Part shown: positions 19,126 through 19,913 of the stretch, in pieces
Layout: the number at the start of each line of letters is the position of its first letter
How positions within the stretch are numbered: the first letter of the stretch is position 1
Source of the DNA: Smittium culicis
Lineage: Eukaryota; Kickxellomycota; Harpellomycetes; Harpellales; Legeriomycetaceae
Assembly (NCBI GenBank): GCA_001970855.1
Contig: LSSN01001424.1
Span: 1-19,913, forward strand
DNA length: 19,913 nucleotides
Direction: 5' to 3'
The notes under the pieces: model-generated
What the model was told of the DNA's origin: nothing
Databases searched by the model: none
What the model saw: the letters and a program-made list of their open reading frames with translations, nothing else
Translations under genes and position numbers: made by a program

Positions 19126-19713
19126 ATGTTTAGATTCAGTAATTGTATGTGCGGAAATTCTGATAAAAGGGTGCTAGGATGTGGAAATTTCTGCGGCTAT
19201 ATACCAGGGTTTGTAAATAGAGGTGGGAGATTCAAAGTAGTCCCGAACAGATTTGCGCCAAGTGCCAGTAAAATACGAGACCGATCAGAAGAGATAAGAG
19301 GGAAGGGGAATCGAAAAATTGCGATGGTTATTAGGAGAGGTGATAAATATAAGAGCGACCCATTAGTAGTAGCAAGAACCAAAGATCCAGTCGTAGAGAA
19401 AGGATCAGATTCTGTACTTAAAAACGCTGGAGCCGGTGCAATTGCACCAGTTTCGGCAGAAAATGGAATTAATGGAGATAGCAAAGAGGCCATAGCCGGA
19501 AAAGCGGTCATTGATACCAAACCAACTAATTACAATACTTTGGGCGTAAAGAAAGTACAAGCCATTTCTATAAAAGGAGTAGCTGAAGATAAAGGATCCA
19601 GTGAAGAGATAAAGTACATGAACGAGATCGATAAAATTATTAGAGATGATGGTGGAACAGTCGCGCCAACAGCTAAATCTCGCGATAAACTCAATAATCA
19701 GAATATCTATTAA
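19126..19713 (+). CDS. Lys-rich basic protein, or C-terminal part of the preceding gene
   Basis: 195 codons from the ATG at 19126 to a TAA. It begins with a Cys-rich patch (CMCGN, CGNFCGY; four Cys within about 20 residues) and then becomes polar, rich in Lys, Gly, Ala and Asp, without membrane segments. I do not recognise the family. There is no signal peptide. The frame is the same as that of the repeat segment ending at 19105, and only the TAG and six codons separate them, so this may be the C-terminal domain of one secreted protein interrupted by a single stop. A frame between them at 19077-19130 (contains QWQLPFVEGKNWRYV) also looks protein-like and hints at compensating shifts. The length, the lack of stops and G+C-richer codons make coding status likely. 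Confidence 0.65.
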   Translation: MFRFSNCMCGNSDKRVLGCGNFCGYIPGFVNRGGRFKVVPNRFAPSASKIRDRSEEIRGKGNRKIAMVIRRGDKYKSDPLVVARTKDPVVEKGSDSVLKNAGAGAIAPVSAENGINGDSKEAIAGKAVIDTKPTNYNTLGVKKVQAISIKGVAEDKGSSEEIKYMNEIDKIIRDDGGTVAPTAKSRDKLNNQNIY

Positions 19714-19816
19714 TCATAAGTGCAGTATAAAATAGACAACGTGTTTGAAACTACCAACGTAGTAAAGTTTAATTCGAATTAGATAGAACTGGCTATTGAG
19801 AAGCTTAAAAGATCAC

Positions 19817-19822
19817 AATAAA
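19817..19822 (+). terminator. AATAAA polyadenylation-type signal
   Basis: AATAAA about 100 bases after the TAA of the 19126 ORF. It is a reasonable 3'-end signal, but the string is common in A+T-rich DNA. Confidence 0.3.
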
Positions 19823-19913
19823 TAGAATTTTATTTATTAGTATTAGACATTTTTTCATCATTGTTAATAGATTCATCTCTCATAACCAATCTGAATATTT
19901 TCAAGAGAAATTA

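Overview
Eukaryotic nuclear DNA, strongly A+T-rich (roughly three quarters by eye), gene-poor, and dominated by retroelement remains. No introns, rRNA or tRNA genes were recognised. Short spaced genes, a large A+T-rich non-coding fraction, DIRS and piggyBac-type elements, and a secreted, repeat-built Arg/Cys/Pro-rich protein would fit a transposon-rich microsporidian or another early-diverging fungus. That assignment is an inference from general features, not from a marker gene.

Layout. Positions 2-262 hold the 3' end of an unidentified protein gene cut by the window edge. 263-4080 is A+T-rich with no gene (one minus-strand G-quadruplex motif, one compound palindrome). 4575-about 6650 is a badly decayed DIRS-type retrotransposon (gag, reverse transcriptase, start of the RT/RNase H linker), recognised mainly because it is collinear with a better preserved DIRS copy downstream. 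6660-9279 has no recognisable gene. 9280-9805 is a broken Ty3/Gypsy-type integrase, followed at 10138 by a probable LTR (purine run, TGT start, TATA box) and a G+C-rich, hairpin-rich block that stops in phased T-tracts. 11465-15816 is a full-length DIRS element: two nearly identical inverted terminal repeats of about 235 bp, gag, RT-RNase H, tyrosine recombinase and an internal 30-bp copy of the terminal repeat. All its genes carry stops or frameshifts. Three 187-189 bp piggyBac-type MITEs (CCCTTTC termini, TTAA at both ends in two of them) lie at 10980, 15847 and 17392.

The right end (18266-19713) is the most interesting host region. A signal peptide leads, after one reading-frame shift, into a segment open for 249 codons that has no ATG of its own. 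It contains five 15-residue Arg/Cys repeats and about eight 9-residue Pro/Arg repeats. A single in-frame TAG separates it from a Lys-rich 195-codon ORF in the same frame. These pieces are either one interrupted gene or two closely packed genes. The C-terminus of the last ORF weakly resembles the truncated protein at the left edge, so the transposon cluster may sit between two members of one host family.
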